Assembly (NCBI GenBank): GCA_903944085.1
Contig: CAJAQO010000144.1
Span: forward strand, 1-46,003
Direction of reading: 5' to 3'
Source: an uncultured Verrucomicrobia subdivision 3 bacterium
GTDB lineage: Bacteria; Verrucomicrobiota; Verrucomicrobiia; Limisphaerales; UBA11358
Length of the DNA: 46,003 bases
The notes under the pieces were generated by a model. That model was not told where the DNA came from, ran no database searches, and saw only the letters and a list, made by a program, of their open reading frames with translations. A program made the position numbers and the translations under genes. This document shows positions 16,437-25,391 of the stretch, one piece after another; position 1 is the first letter of the stretch; each line of letters begins with the position of its first letter.

Positions 16437-18347
16437 TTAGTTTCCCGGTCGCGTGCCGAGCGCGTTGATTTTGGCGGCGATTTCCTGATTGCCCGGATCA
16501 AGCTGCAACGCCCGCCGATAACATTCTGCCGCCGCCTGTGGCCGGCCCAACCGGACGAGCGCGTCGCCCAGATTCACGCCGAACTGCGGATTGTCCGGCG
16601 CCAGTTTCACCGCCGCGTAAAAATGCTCCGCCGCCGCGTCAAACCGGCCCTGCTTGAACAAGGCGGTGCCGAGACTGTTGTGGGCATAAGCGAAATCCGG
16701 CTGCGCCTGCAATGCGGCCTCAAAATTGGTGATCGCCTCCGGCAACTGGTTTTGCCCCAGCAGCGCACAGCCCAAATTGTTCAAAATGTTCGGCCGGCCG
16801 GGCGCAGTTTGCAACGCGCGCCGGTAATTCTCGACCGCCTCGTCCAGCTTGCCCAGGCTGGCGAAGGCGTTGCCCAAATCATATAGCACGAGCGGATCGG
16901 TCGGATTCATGCCGAGCGCCGCGCGATATTGCGCCAGCGCCGCCTCGGGCTGTCCGTTTTTCGCAAGCCAGGTTCCGAGGTTGAGGCTGGCGGTGTAATT
17001 GTTTTTGGTCACGGCCAGCGCATGACTGAAAAGCGTCCGGTCATTCTGCCAAAATGCCAGTTGCGCCCGGGTTTTAATCGCGCAGGCCGCGAGCATTGCC
17101 AGCGCGGCGGTCGCAACCAGCATTTTGGAAAAATGTTTGCGCGCGGCCAATTGCGCCAGCCCCCAGACAAAAATAATCAACCAGCCGATCACCGGCAAAT
17201 AAGCATAGCGATCCGCCATGGCTTGCGTGCCGACCTGCACCAGGCCGATTACCGGAACGAGCATCCCGGCGAACCAAAACCAGCCGGTGAAGAAAAATGG
17301 GAATTTGCGCGCCCACCAAAACGCCGCGACGCCCAGGCCCGCAAAAAACAAAACGGAAACGATCACCAGCGCCGCCGGCCAATGGCCCGGATGCGGATAG
17401 GGATTGGCCAGCGTGGCCGGCCAGACGGTTTTGGCCGAATAGCGCAAATAAGAGACAAAGGCATTTTCCATTCGCGCCGAAAGCGGCAAGGTCGTCAGCG
17501 TCGCCACCGCCGCGCTGTTTTGCTGCACCAGAAAGGTGACCAAGCTGGCCGCCACGCTCAAACCGAAGAAGGGAATTTTTTCCCGCAGCAGAAATTTCGG
17601 CGTTGGAAAGCCATGCGCGCTGGCGGCAATTGAAATTTGAAATTTGAAATTTGAAATTCGGTTCAGCGGCCACCAGTCCAGCAGCAGCAGCAGGAATGGC
17701 AGCGTCACGGCCATCGGCTTGCTCATCAGGGCGAGCGCGAAAAAGACGAGCGACAAAAAATAACTGACTTTGGACTTTGGACTTTGGACTTTGGAAAAAC
17801 CGACATAACGCCCGTAAGCCAGCATGGTCAGCAGCACAAAAAACGCGCACAATAAATCCTTGCGCTCGGCGATCCACGCCACCGATTCCACATGCAGCGG
17901 ATGCAGGGCGAACAGTGCCGCCAGCATCGCGCTGCGGCCGGTGGCACCCGTCAACCGGCGGAACAAGGCAAACACCCAAACCGTGTTGGCGAGGTGGAAC
18001 AGCAGATTGACGAGGTGCGGGCCTTCGGGATGGTTGCCAAAAATTTCCGCGTCCAGCATCAGCGACAGCCAGGTCAGCGGATGCCAGTTGGCCGCCGCGC
18101 CGGTGGTGAAGGCCCAGCCAAAATTGCCGGCGGTCAAACCGTTTTGAACCTGCGCATTTTCAGAAAAATAAAGCGGATCGTCATAACCCAAAAAACCGCA
18201 TTGCCGGACGGGCCAATAAACAAACAACGTAACCACCACCAGCAGCAACGCGATGATCAGCGGACGCGCAAACAAATCTGCGGCTTGAGCCCGCCAACCC
18301 GCCGCGCCAGCCTGGTTTTTACCGCTGATCTGTTTGCCAACTTTCAT
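16437..18347 (-). CDS. TMTC-like polytopic membrane protein with TPR tail
   Basis: This 636-residue protein has about ten transmembrane segments (residues ~30-430) resembling the DUF1736/TMTC glycosyltransferase-like fold. It has the family motifs YDDPLYF, HPLHVESVAWIAERKDLLCAFF, DWWPLNR and VMADRYAYLP. Residues ~445-630 are about six tetratricopeptide repeats ending LDPGNQEI. Related eukaryotic TMTC proteins are O-mannosyltransferases; activity of the bacterial forms is unproven, so sugar transfer from a lipid carrier is only an inference. Two loops carry odd inserts, KVQSPKSKV and ISNFKFQIS, encoded by tandem 7-bp repeats. The second lies just after DWWPL, where relatives usually run straight on. 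ATG 18347 puts a short basic tail before the first helix. Confidence 0.8.
   Translation of the reverse strand: MKVGKQISGKNQAGAAGWRAQAADLFARPLIIALLLVVVTLFVYWPVRQCGFLGYDDPLYFSENAQVQNGLTAGNFGWAFTTGAAANWHPLTWLSLMLDAEIFGNHPEGPHLVNLLFHLANTVWVFALFRRLTGATGRSAMLAALFALHPLHVESVAWIAERKDLLCAFFVLLTMLAYGRYVGFSKVQSPKSKVSYFLSLVFFALALMSKPMAVTLPFLLLLLDWWPLNRISNFKFQISIAASAHGFPTPKFLLREKIPFFGLSVAASLVTFLVQQNSAAVATLTTLPLSARMENAFVSYLRYSAKTVWPATLANPYPHPGHWPAALVIVSVLFFAGLGVAAFWWARKFPFFFTGWFWFAGMLVPVIGLVQVGTQAMADRYAYLPVIGWLIIFVWGLAQLAARKHFSKMLVATAALAMLAACAIKTRAQLAFWQNDRTLFSHALAVTKNNYTASLNLGTWLAKNGQPEAALAQYRAALGMNPTDPLVLYDLGNAFASLGKLDEAVENYRRALQTAPGRPNILNNLGCALLGQNQLPEAITNFEAALQAQPDFAYAHNSLGTALFKQGRFDAAAEHFYAAVKLAPDNPQFGVNLGDALVRLGRPQAAAECYRRALQLDPGNQEIAAKINALGTRPGN
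17631..17658. repeat. Heptamer repeat (TGAAATT)x4 inside the TMTC-like gene
   Basis: Four exact tandem copies of TGAAATT lie within the coding sequence. On the sense (minus) strand they read AATTTCA repeats encoding N-F-K-F-Q-I-S. That strand has no stop codon in any of the three frames, whereas the opposite strand has TGA in every frame. The insert lies in a loop after a transmembrane segment. Confidence 0.9.
17766..17793. repeat. Heptamer repeat (GACTTTG)x4 inside the TMTC-like gene
   Basis: Four exact tandem copies of GACTTTG lie about 110 bases from the first heptamer repeat but have an unrelated unit. The sense strand reads CAAAGTC repeats encoding K-V-Q-S-P-K-S. Neither strand has a stop codon in any frame. 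The insert lies in the loop between RYVGFS and SYFLSLVFF. Confidence 0.9.
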
Positions 18348-18386
18348 TTGCCGGCGGGCCGCATCGGGAGCTTGATTTACCGGCGG

Positions 18387-19238
18387 TCAGACGACGAATT
18401 CCAATTCCTGCCGATGCGGAATCAGCCCGCGCTCAAACGCCTGGCCGAGGAAGCGGCGGATGGATTCCCGGCCTTTCTCGCCGTAATCCAGCGTCCAGTG
18501 ATTGACATACATGCCGACAAATTTGTCGGCGAGCTCATGGCCCATGTCGCGGGCGTATTGCAGCGCGTGTTGCACGGCTTCCGGCCGGTGGTCGAGGCTG
18601 AACTGAATGCTGGCGGTGAGCGTGTCGGAAATTTTTTTGCGCGTGGCGGGATCAAATTTTTTGTGAATCACATTGCCGCCCAGCGGCAGCGGCAGGCCGT
18701 CGTTTTGTTTGCCCCACCAGACGCCGAGGTCTTCGCACAAGACGAGTTTTTCATTTTGGAAAGTGAGCTGGCCTTCGTGGATGATCAAACCGACCTCGGC
18801 CGTGCCATTTTTCACCGCCGCGAAAATCTGGTCGAACGGCACGACGACATAATTGAATTCCTTCGCCGGTATGCCGAGCCAGAGTTGCAGCGCGAGAAAC
18901 GCGCTGGTCATGGTGCCGGGCACCGCGATTTTCTTTTTCAGGATTTCCTCGCGGGAAAATTTATTTTTCGCCACGAGCATCGGGCCGTAGCCGTCGCCCA
19001 TGCTCGCGCCGCTGGGGAGCAGCGCATATTTGTCGGAGACGTAGGCGTAGGCGTGGATGCTGACGGCGGAAATGTCCAGCTCGCCACGCGTGGCGCGCTC
19101 GTTCAGCGTCTGAATGTCCTGCAAAATATGGGTGAAATGAAATCCGTGCGTCGGAATCAGCTCCTTCGCGAGCGCGTAAAACATGAAGGCGTCATCGGGA
19201 TCGGGCGAGTGGCCGAGCGTCAGTGTCGTTTTTTCCAT
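18387..19238 (-). CDS. mqnD: MqnD, 1,4-dihydroxy-6-naphthoate synthase
   Basis: This 283-residue cytoplasmic enzyme belongs to the futalosine pathway of menaquinone synthesis, cleaving cyclic dehypoxanthine futalosine to 1,4-dihydroxy-6-naphthoate. The signature GHSPDPDDAFMFYAL is near the N-terminus, followed by SAVSIHAYAYV, the PGTMTSAFLALQL substrate-binding segment and GLIIHEGQLTF, whose histidine corresponds to the catalytic residue known in Thermus MqnD. The fold is that of a periplasmic-binding protein without a signal peptide. Length fits the family. No other mqn genes are adjacent. The gene implies menaquinone-based respiration made without the classical Men pathway. Confidence 0.92.
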   Translation of the reverse strand: MEKTTLTLGHSPDPDDAFMFYALAKELIPTHGFHFTHILQDIQTLNERATRGELDISAVSIHAYAYVSDKYALLPSGASMGDGYGPMLVAKNKFSREEILKKKIAVPGTMTSAFLALQLWLGIPAKEFNYVVVPFDQIFAAVKNGTAEVGLIIHEGQLTFQNEKLVLCEDLGVWWGKQNDGLPLPLGGNVIHKKFDPATRKKISDTLTASIQFSLDHRPEAVQHALQYARDMGHELADKFVGMYVNHWTLDYGEKGRESIRRFLGQAFERGLIPHRQELEFVV

Positions 19239-19701
19239 CCGCGAAAATTAAACCACGCGGCGCGGACTGTCACGACGAGAAGATGAAGCTGCATCAATCC
19301 AGGCATAATTTTTAAACCACGCGCACGCGCCCATTTAATCCGGCTGTAGTCAACCACCGCCTCCTTGATCATGCGCGGTTGAGTCCACAGGCAAACCAGC
19401 GGGCGCGTGCGTCGTGTTTCTCCTTGTCTTCAGCACCGCAGCGGCCAGCGGAAGTCAGTCCCCACAAACTTCCAAGGCTGCTGCGGCTCCCCACCCAAAA
19501 CCACAACAAAAACCGCAACCGATACCACTTTAGCAAACGTGATGCCAACCCTTAAAAATCAATTTTGCTGGCAATTTGAAGAATCCCGTCCAATGGCGGA
19601 CGATCAAGACTGTGGATTTTTTAGCAGCGAGAACAATTTGAACCGTCACCAGCATTTCGCCGTCAGTCGCACGGATTGTTTGAGTTCCATTTTGTCCGCC
19701 G
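19239..19701. other. Intergenic region without recognised features
   Basis: I find no supported gene, hairpin with T-run or repeat in these 463 bases. The left part must hold the mqnD promoter and the right part the 3' end signals of the GH51 gene. It is somewhat AT-richer near 19550-19640. Confidence 0.4.
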
Positions 19702-22700
19702 TTATTTCAACAATTGATAAAACTGCGCGCTGCCGGATTCGGGCAGGATTACCTGCCACTGGCTGCCGTTGATTTGCGGTGTCGCGACCGCCGGTGACCA
19801 GTTGCCGCCAAACAGATTTGTCGTCGTCATCACCGTGTAACCCGCCGCGGCCACCGGCCACGACAACGTCAGACTGCCACCGCTGACGGCGGCGCTGATG
19901 ACCGGGCTCGCCGTCGTCAGCAATTGCCCCGATCCGAGCACCTGCGTGGCGGCGATTTCATTGGCGCTTAACGCCCCGTTGTAAATGCGGAACTCGTCCA
20001 GCGTGAAATCCGGATACGGATCGCCGCTGTAAAGCGATCGGCCAATATAGCTGTAAACATCGTTCACCGAACTAAACTGCGTGGTCACGGCGTTGTTGAG
20101 GCCCGCCAGAATGCCGTTCGTGTAAAGCGCGACATAGCCCGCCGGAGGATTAAATACCGCCGTCACATGGAAATTGGTGTGGAAGCTGAAATCAAAATTG
20201 CCGTAGGCGTTTTGCTCACTCGCATAGTTGCCGCTGGTGATCGCGATGCGCCCGCTTTGCGGCGCGCAAAAAATATAATTCGCTCCCGCAGTGCCGTTGG
20301 TGTTGCCGAAGCCGAAAAAGAAACAGTTCACCGGCAATTGATCAGGAAACGTGAGCCACGCTTCAATCGTCACCGCGCTGTAATTGCTCACGATGTTCGC
20401 CGGCAATTGCACGTATTGCTGGCTGGCGGCGGCCAGCGCCAGTTGACCGCCGCCAAAGGTGCCGCCGCGCGGCAGCGTGCCGCTCCATGCTTGACCACCG
20501 ACTGAGTCGGCGGCGTTTGTGCCGGTAGTTTCGCTGAAGCTGTAACGATGCACGAGCGTCGTCGGCACATAAATGACCGACACGCTTTGCGTGGCGGACA
20601 AGCCCAGGCTGGCGTAGGTGGCAATAATACTCGTAGTGCCCGAACCCACGCCGGTCACGTTGCCATTGATGTCCACGACCGCGATGTTCGTGTTGGCCGA
20701 GGCGTAAGTTATGGCATGGCTGGCATTGGTGGAGAGGTTGAGCCAATTGCCAGCGAGCTGTCCCCAAACGGTGGACGCCGTGAGCTGGCCGCTGTAAATC
20801 GGCGAAGCACATTGCACCTGCAAGTTCGTGTAGGAATTGATGCCGCTCGCGTTGAGCCGAAGCACGGACAGCGAATTCGCCGGTAGCAGGAGCGTAAAAT
20901 TCGTGCCCGCGTTCGCGATGGCATTGGTGACCGGAAAAACATGCGTCGGCGATGCCAGGGAATTTTCATCCGTCGCGCCGCCCGAAGTCAATTGCACGAC
21001 CGTGGCGTTCGGCGCGATGGCATTCACACCAGCGACATTGAACGTCGTGCTGATCGGCGCGCTGTAAGGATTGACAGCCTTGATGATGATCTGGCTGCCG
21101 GCTTTGGAATAACTGGACGACGCGAGCACGCCGCTGGGATAGGCGACGGTTTGAATGAGCGCATTGTTCAAGTAGCACTGAATGGTTGAATCGGTCAGCA
21201 CGATGCGGATGTTATACCAGGTGTTGGTCGCAATGTTTTGCGTCACCTGGTTGCTGATGAGCGTCTTGGTGCCGCCGGCGATTTGTTCGACGCCGTCCAG
21301 CGTGTTGCCCCAACCGCCGACGTTCCACCACGTCAGATTATTGTCGTCGAGAAAATCGAACAGGATGAGAAAACCTTCGGCGCCGCTGATCTTGCGAGCC
21401 TGCAGCGTGAGGGTGTAATTCGCCCAATTCGTGCTGCCGGACGTAGCGTAGCAATCCGTGATGAGATTGGTTTGCTGATACAATCCGGCGTTGGTGTTCC
21501 AAGCGCCGTTGAAAACGCGCCAGCCGTTCGTGCCTTGATTGACAAAATCGCTTTGATACAGCGTCACCCCGTTGCTCGTCACCACGAGGTTGGTGTATTG
21601 CACCGAGGTGTTCCAGGAGCCGAGGCCAATCCCGCCGCGGAAGGTCGTGGCCAGATTGGTGGTCAGCACAATCGTTTCCGGCAGGACCGCATCGCCGCGA
21701 TTCTGGCTGAACAATTCCTGGACGTAATACGACGGCGTGCTAAACGTGCCGCGCGAACTGTCGTAGTAAATCATGTCCGGTTTCCACTGAATGCCGTTCA
21801 CGTTCGCAAACAGCGGCGCGTAGGAAGCCAGTTGGACGATGTCGGAATTACGTTCCATGCCGGTCATAAAAGCCGCTTCGCCCAGCGCGGCGGAAAGATT
21901 GCCATAAGTGCCATAGCCGGAAGTCACCGCATATTCGCCGACAAAAACTTTCGAACCGCTGCGGCTGTAGCTGTCATATTTCGTCGCGTAGGAAATGAAC
22001 GTCGCCGGACTGGAATAGTAATGTTCGTCCTTGATTTCCACCGGCCGGCTGGTGGGCGGACCGCCCGACCAATTGCCCGGCGCGATCAAATGGATATTGG
22101 GGTAATTCGATTTAATGGCGTCATAAAACAAAGTATAGCGCGCGTCGTAATATGCGCCGCCGTTCTCGTTGCCGATTTCCAGAAATTTCAAATTGAACGG
22201 CGCGGGATGGCCGTTGGCCGCGCGCTGTGCGCCCCAGGTCGTGTTCGTGTCGCCGTTGGCATATTGAATCAAATCCAGCGCGTCCTGCACCCACGGCCCC
22301 ATGTCGGCAATGGGAATGGTGTTGTTCGTGCTGCCGTTGTAGCCAAGCATCAAACCGGCGTTAATGCCGTAAAGCGGTTCCATGCCCAGGTCTTCGCAAA
22401 ACTGAAAAAATTCGTGCGCGCCAAAACCATCGGTGGACCAATAGCCCCAAGAATCATTCATGTGTCCGGGCCGCTGCGCCATGTCGCCGATGGTTTTCTT
22501 CCAGCGCACGGCGTTGGTGGCGTTGTTGCTTTCGATGAAATTGCCACCGGGAAAACGCAGAAACGAAGGTTTCAAATCCACCAACTTGTTGGCCAGGTCA
22601 AGCCGCAGGCCGTTGGTGCGGCTATGAAACGTCGCTCGCGGAAAAAGTGAAACGACATCAAGCCAAACAGTGCCCGCGTTGGCAATGCTCACCACCAGCC

Positions 22701-23280
22701 GCGCATTGGTGTCGGTGCCGCTGGAAACCAGCGAGGCCGCGAAGTGCTGCCAGTTCGTCGTCAGCCCGCCAAAAGAAATTTGCGCATAAACGCTCGCGCC
22801 GTTGGTGCTTTCCAGCCGCGCACTGACCGCGCCGGAAAAACCCGTCGCCGCGCACGCATAAAAATTCAAATCATAAGTCGCACCCGTTTGCAGCGACATG
22901 CCCCAAAAACCGCTGTTGCCCGCGCCGACGCTGCCGGTGCCGGATGACAGCGTGAGTTTCAGCGAATTGGGCTGGTTCGTGTTCAGCGGTTGCGTCGCAT
23001 CCACACTCATGGTTCCCGCCGCCGAGCCTTGCGTGACGAGCGTCCAGAACAGCGTGTTCGTCGGATTGTAAAACGAGCGGTTGCGAATCATCTCGGCATA
23101 AATGCCGCCTTCGCCGGCGTAGTTGATCTCTTCAAAAAAAATCCCGAACAGATTGGTGCTGATGACCGCGCCGGGCTGGCTGGCCTGAATCGTGACCGTG
23201 GCGGCGGACTGGCCGCGCGCCAGCGTGACCTCGAACAGCGCCAAAGCGAGTGTGAAATAAAATTTGCAGCGGGTGATCAT
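19702..23280 (-). CDS. Secreted multidomain GH51 alpha-L-arabinofuranosidase
   Basis: This 1192-residue exported enzyme should release alpha-L-arabinofuranosyl units from arabinan or arabinoxylan. After a signal peptide (residues 1-23), a GH51 catalytic unit runs to about residue 600. It has LFGIFFEEINYAGEGGIYAEM, a carbohydrate-binding insert at about 75-215, acid/base Glu372 in LEIGNENGG and nucleophile Glu449 in VFVGEY. A second lectin-like beta-sandwich (~600-720) follows, then the arabinofuranosidase C-terminal beta-domain. Next come a Big_2 Ig-like domain (ASANTNIAVVDINGNVTGV), a LamG domain (~905-1110, ending with RIYNGALSANEIAA) and a 'YTVMTTTNLFGGNWSP...FYQLLK' tail. The LamG and tail match the double-LamG protein in style. 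With the GH127 gene it points to plant arabinan use. Catalytic residue numbers are counted by eye. Confidence 0.88.
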   Translation of the reverse strand: MITRCKFYFTLALALFEVTLARGQSAATVTIQASQPGAVISTNLFGIFFEEINYAGEGGIYAEMIRNRSFYNPTNTLFWTLVTQGSAAGTMSVDATQPLNTNQPNSLKLTLSSGTGSVGAGNSGFWGMSLQTGATYDLNFYACAATGFSGAVSARLESTNGASVYAQISFGGLTTNWQHFAASLVSSGTDTNARLVVSIANAGTVWLDVVSLFPRATFHSRTNGLRLDLANKLVDLKPSFLRFPGGNFIESNNATNAVRWKKTIGDMAQRPGHMNDSWGYWSTDGFGAHEFFQFCEDLGMEPLYGINAGLMLGYNGSTNNTIPIADMGPWVQDALDLIQYANGDTNTTWGAQRAANGHPAPFNLKFLEIGNENGGAYYDARYTLFYDAIKSNYPNIHLIAPGNWSGGPPTSRPVEIKDEHYYSSPATFISYATKYDSYSRSGSKVFVGEYAVTSGYGTYGNLSAALGEAAFMTGMERNSDIVQLASYAPLFANVNGIQWKPDMIYYDSSRGTFSTPSYYVQELFSQNRGDAVLPETIVLTTNLATTFRGGIGLGSWNTSVQYTNLVVTSNGVTLYQSDFVNQGTNGWRVFNGAWNTNAGLYQQTNLITDCYATSGSTNWANYTLTLQARKISGAEGFLILFDFLDDNNLTWWNVGGWGNTLDGVEQIAGGTKTLISNQVTQNIATNTWYNIRIVLTDSTIQCYLNNALIQTVAYPSGVLASSSYSKAGSQIIIKAVNPYSAPISTTFNVAGVNAIAPNATVVQLTSGGATDENSLASPTHVFPVTNAIANAGTNFTLLLPANSLSVLRLNASGINSYTNLQVQCASPIYSGQLTASTVWGQLAGNWLNLSTNASHAITYASANTNIAVVDINGNVTGVGSGTTSIIATYASLGLSATQSVSVIYVPTTLVHRYSFSETTGTNAADSVGGQAWSGTLPRGGTFGGGQLALAAASQQYVQLPANIVSNYSAVTIEAWLTFPDQLPVNCFFFGFGNTNGTAGANYIFCAPQSGRIAITSGNYASEQNAYGNFDFSFHTNFHVTAVFNPPAGYVALYTNGILAGLNNAVTTQFSSVNDVYSYIGRSLYSGDPYPDFTLDEFRIYNGALSANEIAATQVLGSGQLLTTASPVISAAVSGGSLTLSWPVAAAGYTVMTTTNLFGGNWSPAVATPQINGSQWQVILPESGSAQFYQLLK

Positions 23281-23302
23281 AATTTCGGGAGCTTCGCCCC
23301 GG

Positions 23303-23338
23303 AAAAATAAACGGGGCGGCGAATGAATTCCGCCGCCC
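23303..23338 (-). terminator. Terminator after the polytopic membrane protein gene
   Basis: GGGCGGCG (314-321 of the 23 kb line) pairs exactly with CGCCGCCC (23331-23338) around nine bases. On the minus strand it is followed by CGTTTATTTTT. It sits about 70 bases past the stop at 23408 and just upstream of the GH51 gene start, so it separates the two transcripts. Confidence 0.75.
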
Positions 23339-23407
23339 AGCTTGCTGAATTTAATATATCAGCATTTACGGCTGGCGCAACCGCTGGAACCTCGGCAGTG
23401 TTTCGTT

Positions 23408-24409
23408 TTACGCGGAAGGAGGTGGTTGTGCAGGTAACGCTGGCGGCACCGGGAACACATCATATTGCGGCCCAAATTGCGCCAGGTAATAAAGCGGATA
23501 TGCCCGCTTGAACACCAGCACGGGCAGCAGCAGCACCGTGCCAACGAACGGTAGCAACATCAGGCAGCCCGCGAGGCAGCACGTCACCAGCACCACCAAC
23601 ATGACGATGGCTCCGATGGCCATGCCAAGCACTATTTGAAACAGGATATACAAGCAGAAGTTCCCCGCGTTGGCCGCGAGCAGTCCGCCAAATTCCCGCC
23701 ACGCTGACAGACAGTTTCCGCCCCGCAAAAACATGATCGGCACCACAAAGTCCACCAGGAATTTGTGGATGAGCGCAAACACCAGCGACACCATGATCAG
23801 CACCAGCACCAGCACGATCACCGACACCACGCCCGCGACATCCACCTCGTTCCGCAGCACCATCCGCAAAATGGCGATGACGATGAAGGCCACCAGCGGC
23901 AGCGCGATCACCATACCGATCAAACTCAAGACGAGGCGGAACCAAAACAGGCTGTTGGCCGCGCCGGCAAATTTGCGCCACGGCACCTCGACCTCCGCCG
24001 TGTCCAAGGCCACGCAGTGCAAAAACATGAATTTCCCCCGGCTGCTCAACCACAGCACCAGCAACCCCAGCGCCAACAAGACCAGCACCACGATGGTGGC
24101 CAGCGGAATGATCCAGCCGAGATTGCCCAGCACATAATCCGAAGCCTGATGGTAAACGTGCCGGAGCTGTTCCGCCGGCGAACCGTCATTGCTGTTGAAA
24201 GTGTGGTTGCCGCCGTTGAAACCATTGAATCCGCCGCCACCACCGCCGGATTCGCCCAAGCCGGCGAGCCAAGCGCAAAAGCCGATCGTGATCCATTTGA
24301 TGAGATTGAACGGCTGGAAGAGCATCCGCTTCACCCGTTCATAGGCCGGCTCGATAATTTCCGTCACGCTGATTTCGTGCGGATGACTGGACGGCGGTTG
24401 AATCGCCAT
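23408..24409 (-). CDS. Uncharacterised polytopic membrane protein
   Basis: This 333-residue inner-membrane protein begins with about 30 soluble residues containing EISVTEIIEPAYERVKRMLFQPFN, followed by a hydrophobic segment and a low-complexity Gly/Asn loop (GGGGGGFNGFNGGN). It then has five or six further long hydrophobic helices. It ends with a proline-rich tail (PVPPALPAQPPPSA). The layout matches DUF-type membrane proteins common in Verrucomicrobia and Planctomycetes (N-terminal 'AYxRxkxxLFxPFxlxkWi' motif, glycine-rich loop). Function is unknown; no transporter signature or catalytic motif can be read. ATG 24409 is followed by a normal start. It is set off from the thioesterase operon upstream by about 120 bases. 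Confidence 0.75.
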   Translation of the reverse strand: MAIQPPSSHPHEISVTEIIEPAYERVKRMLFQPFNLIKWITIGFCAWLAGLGESGGGGGGFNGFNGGNHTFNSNDGSPAEQLRHVYHQASDYVLGNLGWIIPLATIVVLVLLALGLLVLWLSSRGKFMFLHCVALDTAEVEVPWRKFAGAANSLFWFRLVLSLIGMVIALPLVAFIVIAILRMVLRNEVDVAGVVSVIVLVLVLIMVSLVFALIHKFLVDFVVPIMFLRGGNCLSAWREFGGLLAANAGNFCLYILFQIVLGMAIGAIVMLVVLVTCCLAGCLMLLPFVGTVLLLPVLVFKRAYPLYYLAQFGPQYDVFPVPPALPAQPPPSA

Positions 24410-24530
24410 AGCTTGATCTTGTTGTTAGCCGGCGGTTCACCGGCAGGCCGAGAATATCAGGTTCGAGGCCGGCTGTCTGCCATTATGTTACCGCGACCTC
24501 GAGTCGGGCCGCAGCTTGGCCCGCTGACGC

Positions 24531-24941
24531 TCAAGCCGGCAGCTTGTCCTTTTTGCGATAGGCGAGACCCTGAAACAACGCCACCAAATCGCCGGCTTCA
24601 TCTTTGATCTCGACGGTGTAAGTGCCGACTTTGAAGTTTTTGGAAAGCTCCCGCGCCTCGGCCCAGAGCGTGCCGGTGGTGGCGGCTTTCATAAACGTGA
24701 TGCTGACGTTCAGCGCCACGGCCATGGTGCCGTGCGAATTGCACGCGACGGCAAACGTGAAATCCGCCAGCGTGAAAATCGCCCCGCCTTGCACCGTCTT
24801 GAGCGCGTTCAAATGATGCGGCTGCAGCGTCATCTTCGCCGTCGCGTGGCCCGGCGCAGCGGTCAGCAACTCGATGTTGGACAGCTCGGCGTATTTGTCG
24901 GCTTTGAAAATGTGTTTCAGCTCGGCTTCGCTCAAATTCAT
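24531..24941 (-). CDS. PaaI-type hotdog acyl-CoA thioesterase
   Basis: This 136-residue protein is a hotdog-fold thioesterase of the PaaI/YigI type. It has HHLNALKTVQGGAIFTLADFTFAVACNS, in which the N-x-xxxxQGGxxxxLAD segment carries the usual catalytic Asn and Asp/Glu region, then ALNVSITFMKAA. PaaI enzymes hydrolyse phenylacetyl-CoA and related aryl-CoAs. The start at ATG 24941 lies four bases after the stop of the ACT-protein gene; a longer frame would overlap it. It is the last gene of the six-gene aryl-acid operon, so its likely substrate is the CoA ester made by the PaaK or IorAB products. Confidence 0.85.
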   Translation of the reverse strand: MNLSEAELKHIFKADKYAELSNIELLTAAPGHATAKMTLQPHHLNALKTVQGGAIFTLADFTFAVACNSHGTMAVALNVSITFMKAATTGTLWAEARELSKNFKVGTYTVEIKDEAGDLVALFQGLAYRKKDKLPA

Positions 24942-24945
24942 AAGC

Positions 24946-25380
24946 TTAAGTCTGCTTGAGCAAATCCACGCTGGCGACGACATTTACTTTGTGCCGCTGC
25001 AAGAATTTGATGGCGCTGTCCGGGTCGTCAAAACGAAAAACCAAGATGGCTTTGTTCTCGCGCTTCTCGGTGAAGGCATACATGAACTCGACGTTGAGGC
25101 CGGCCTTTTCCACGACGTCGAGAATTTTCGCCAGTCCGCCGGGTTCATCGGAAACCTCGACGGCCACCATGTCGGTGACTTTGACGACGAAGCCGTTTTT
25201 CTCCAGCAGCTTCTTGGCCTTTTCCCAATCGCGCAAAATCAGGCGCAAAATGCCGAACTGATTCGCGTCGGCGATGGAAAGCGTGAGGATGTTGAACTTC
25301 GCCTTGGCGAGCAGCCGCATCGGCCGACTCAACGCGCCGGGTTTGTTTTCGAGGAACAAGGAAAGTTGTTTCAGTTTCAT
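24946..25380 (-). CDS. Tandem ACT-domain protein
   Basis: This 144-residue protein consists of two ACT domains in series: residues 1-70 (LKQLSLFLENKPGALSRPMRLLA) and 71-144 (MVAVEVSDEPGGLAKILDVVEKAGLNVEFMYAF). ACT domains bind amino acids and regulate enzymes. Stand-alone pairs of this kind are often found beside paaK and iorAB, so it may sense an aromatic amino acid. The start is fixed at ATG 25380 by GGAGA placed four bases upstream; the frame also runs to 25395 but would begin inside the paaK stop. Spacing to paaK is 11 bases. Confidence 0.88.
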   Translation of the reverse strand: MKLKQLSLFLENKPGALSRPMRLLAKAKFNILTLSIADANQFGILRLILRDWEKAKKLLEKNGFVVKVTDMVAVEVSDEPGGLAKILDVVEKAGLNVEFMYAFTEKRENKAILVFRFDDPDSAIKFLQRHKVNVVASVDLLKQT

Positions 25381-25391
25381 ATTTTCTCCGA

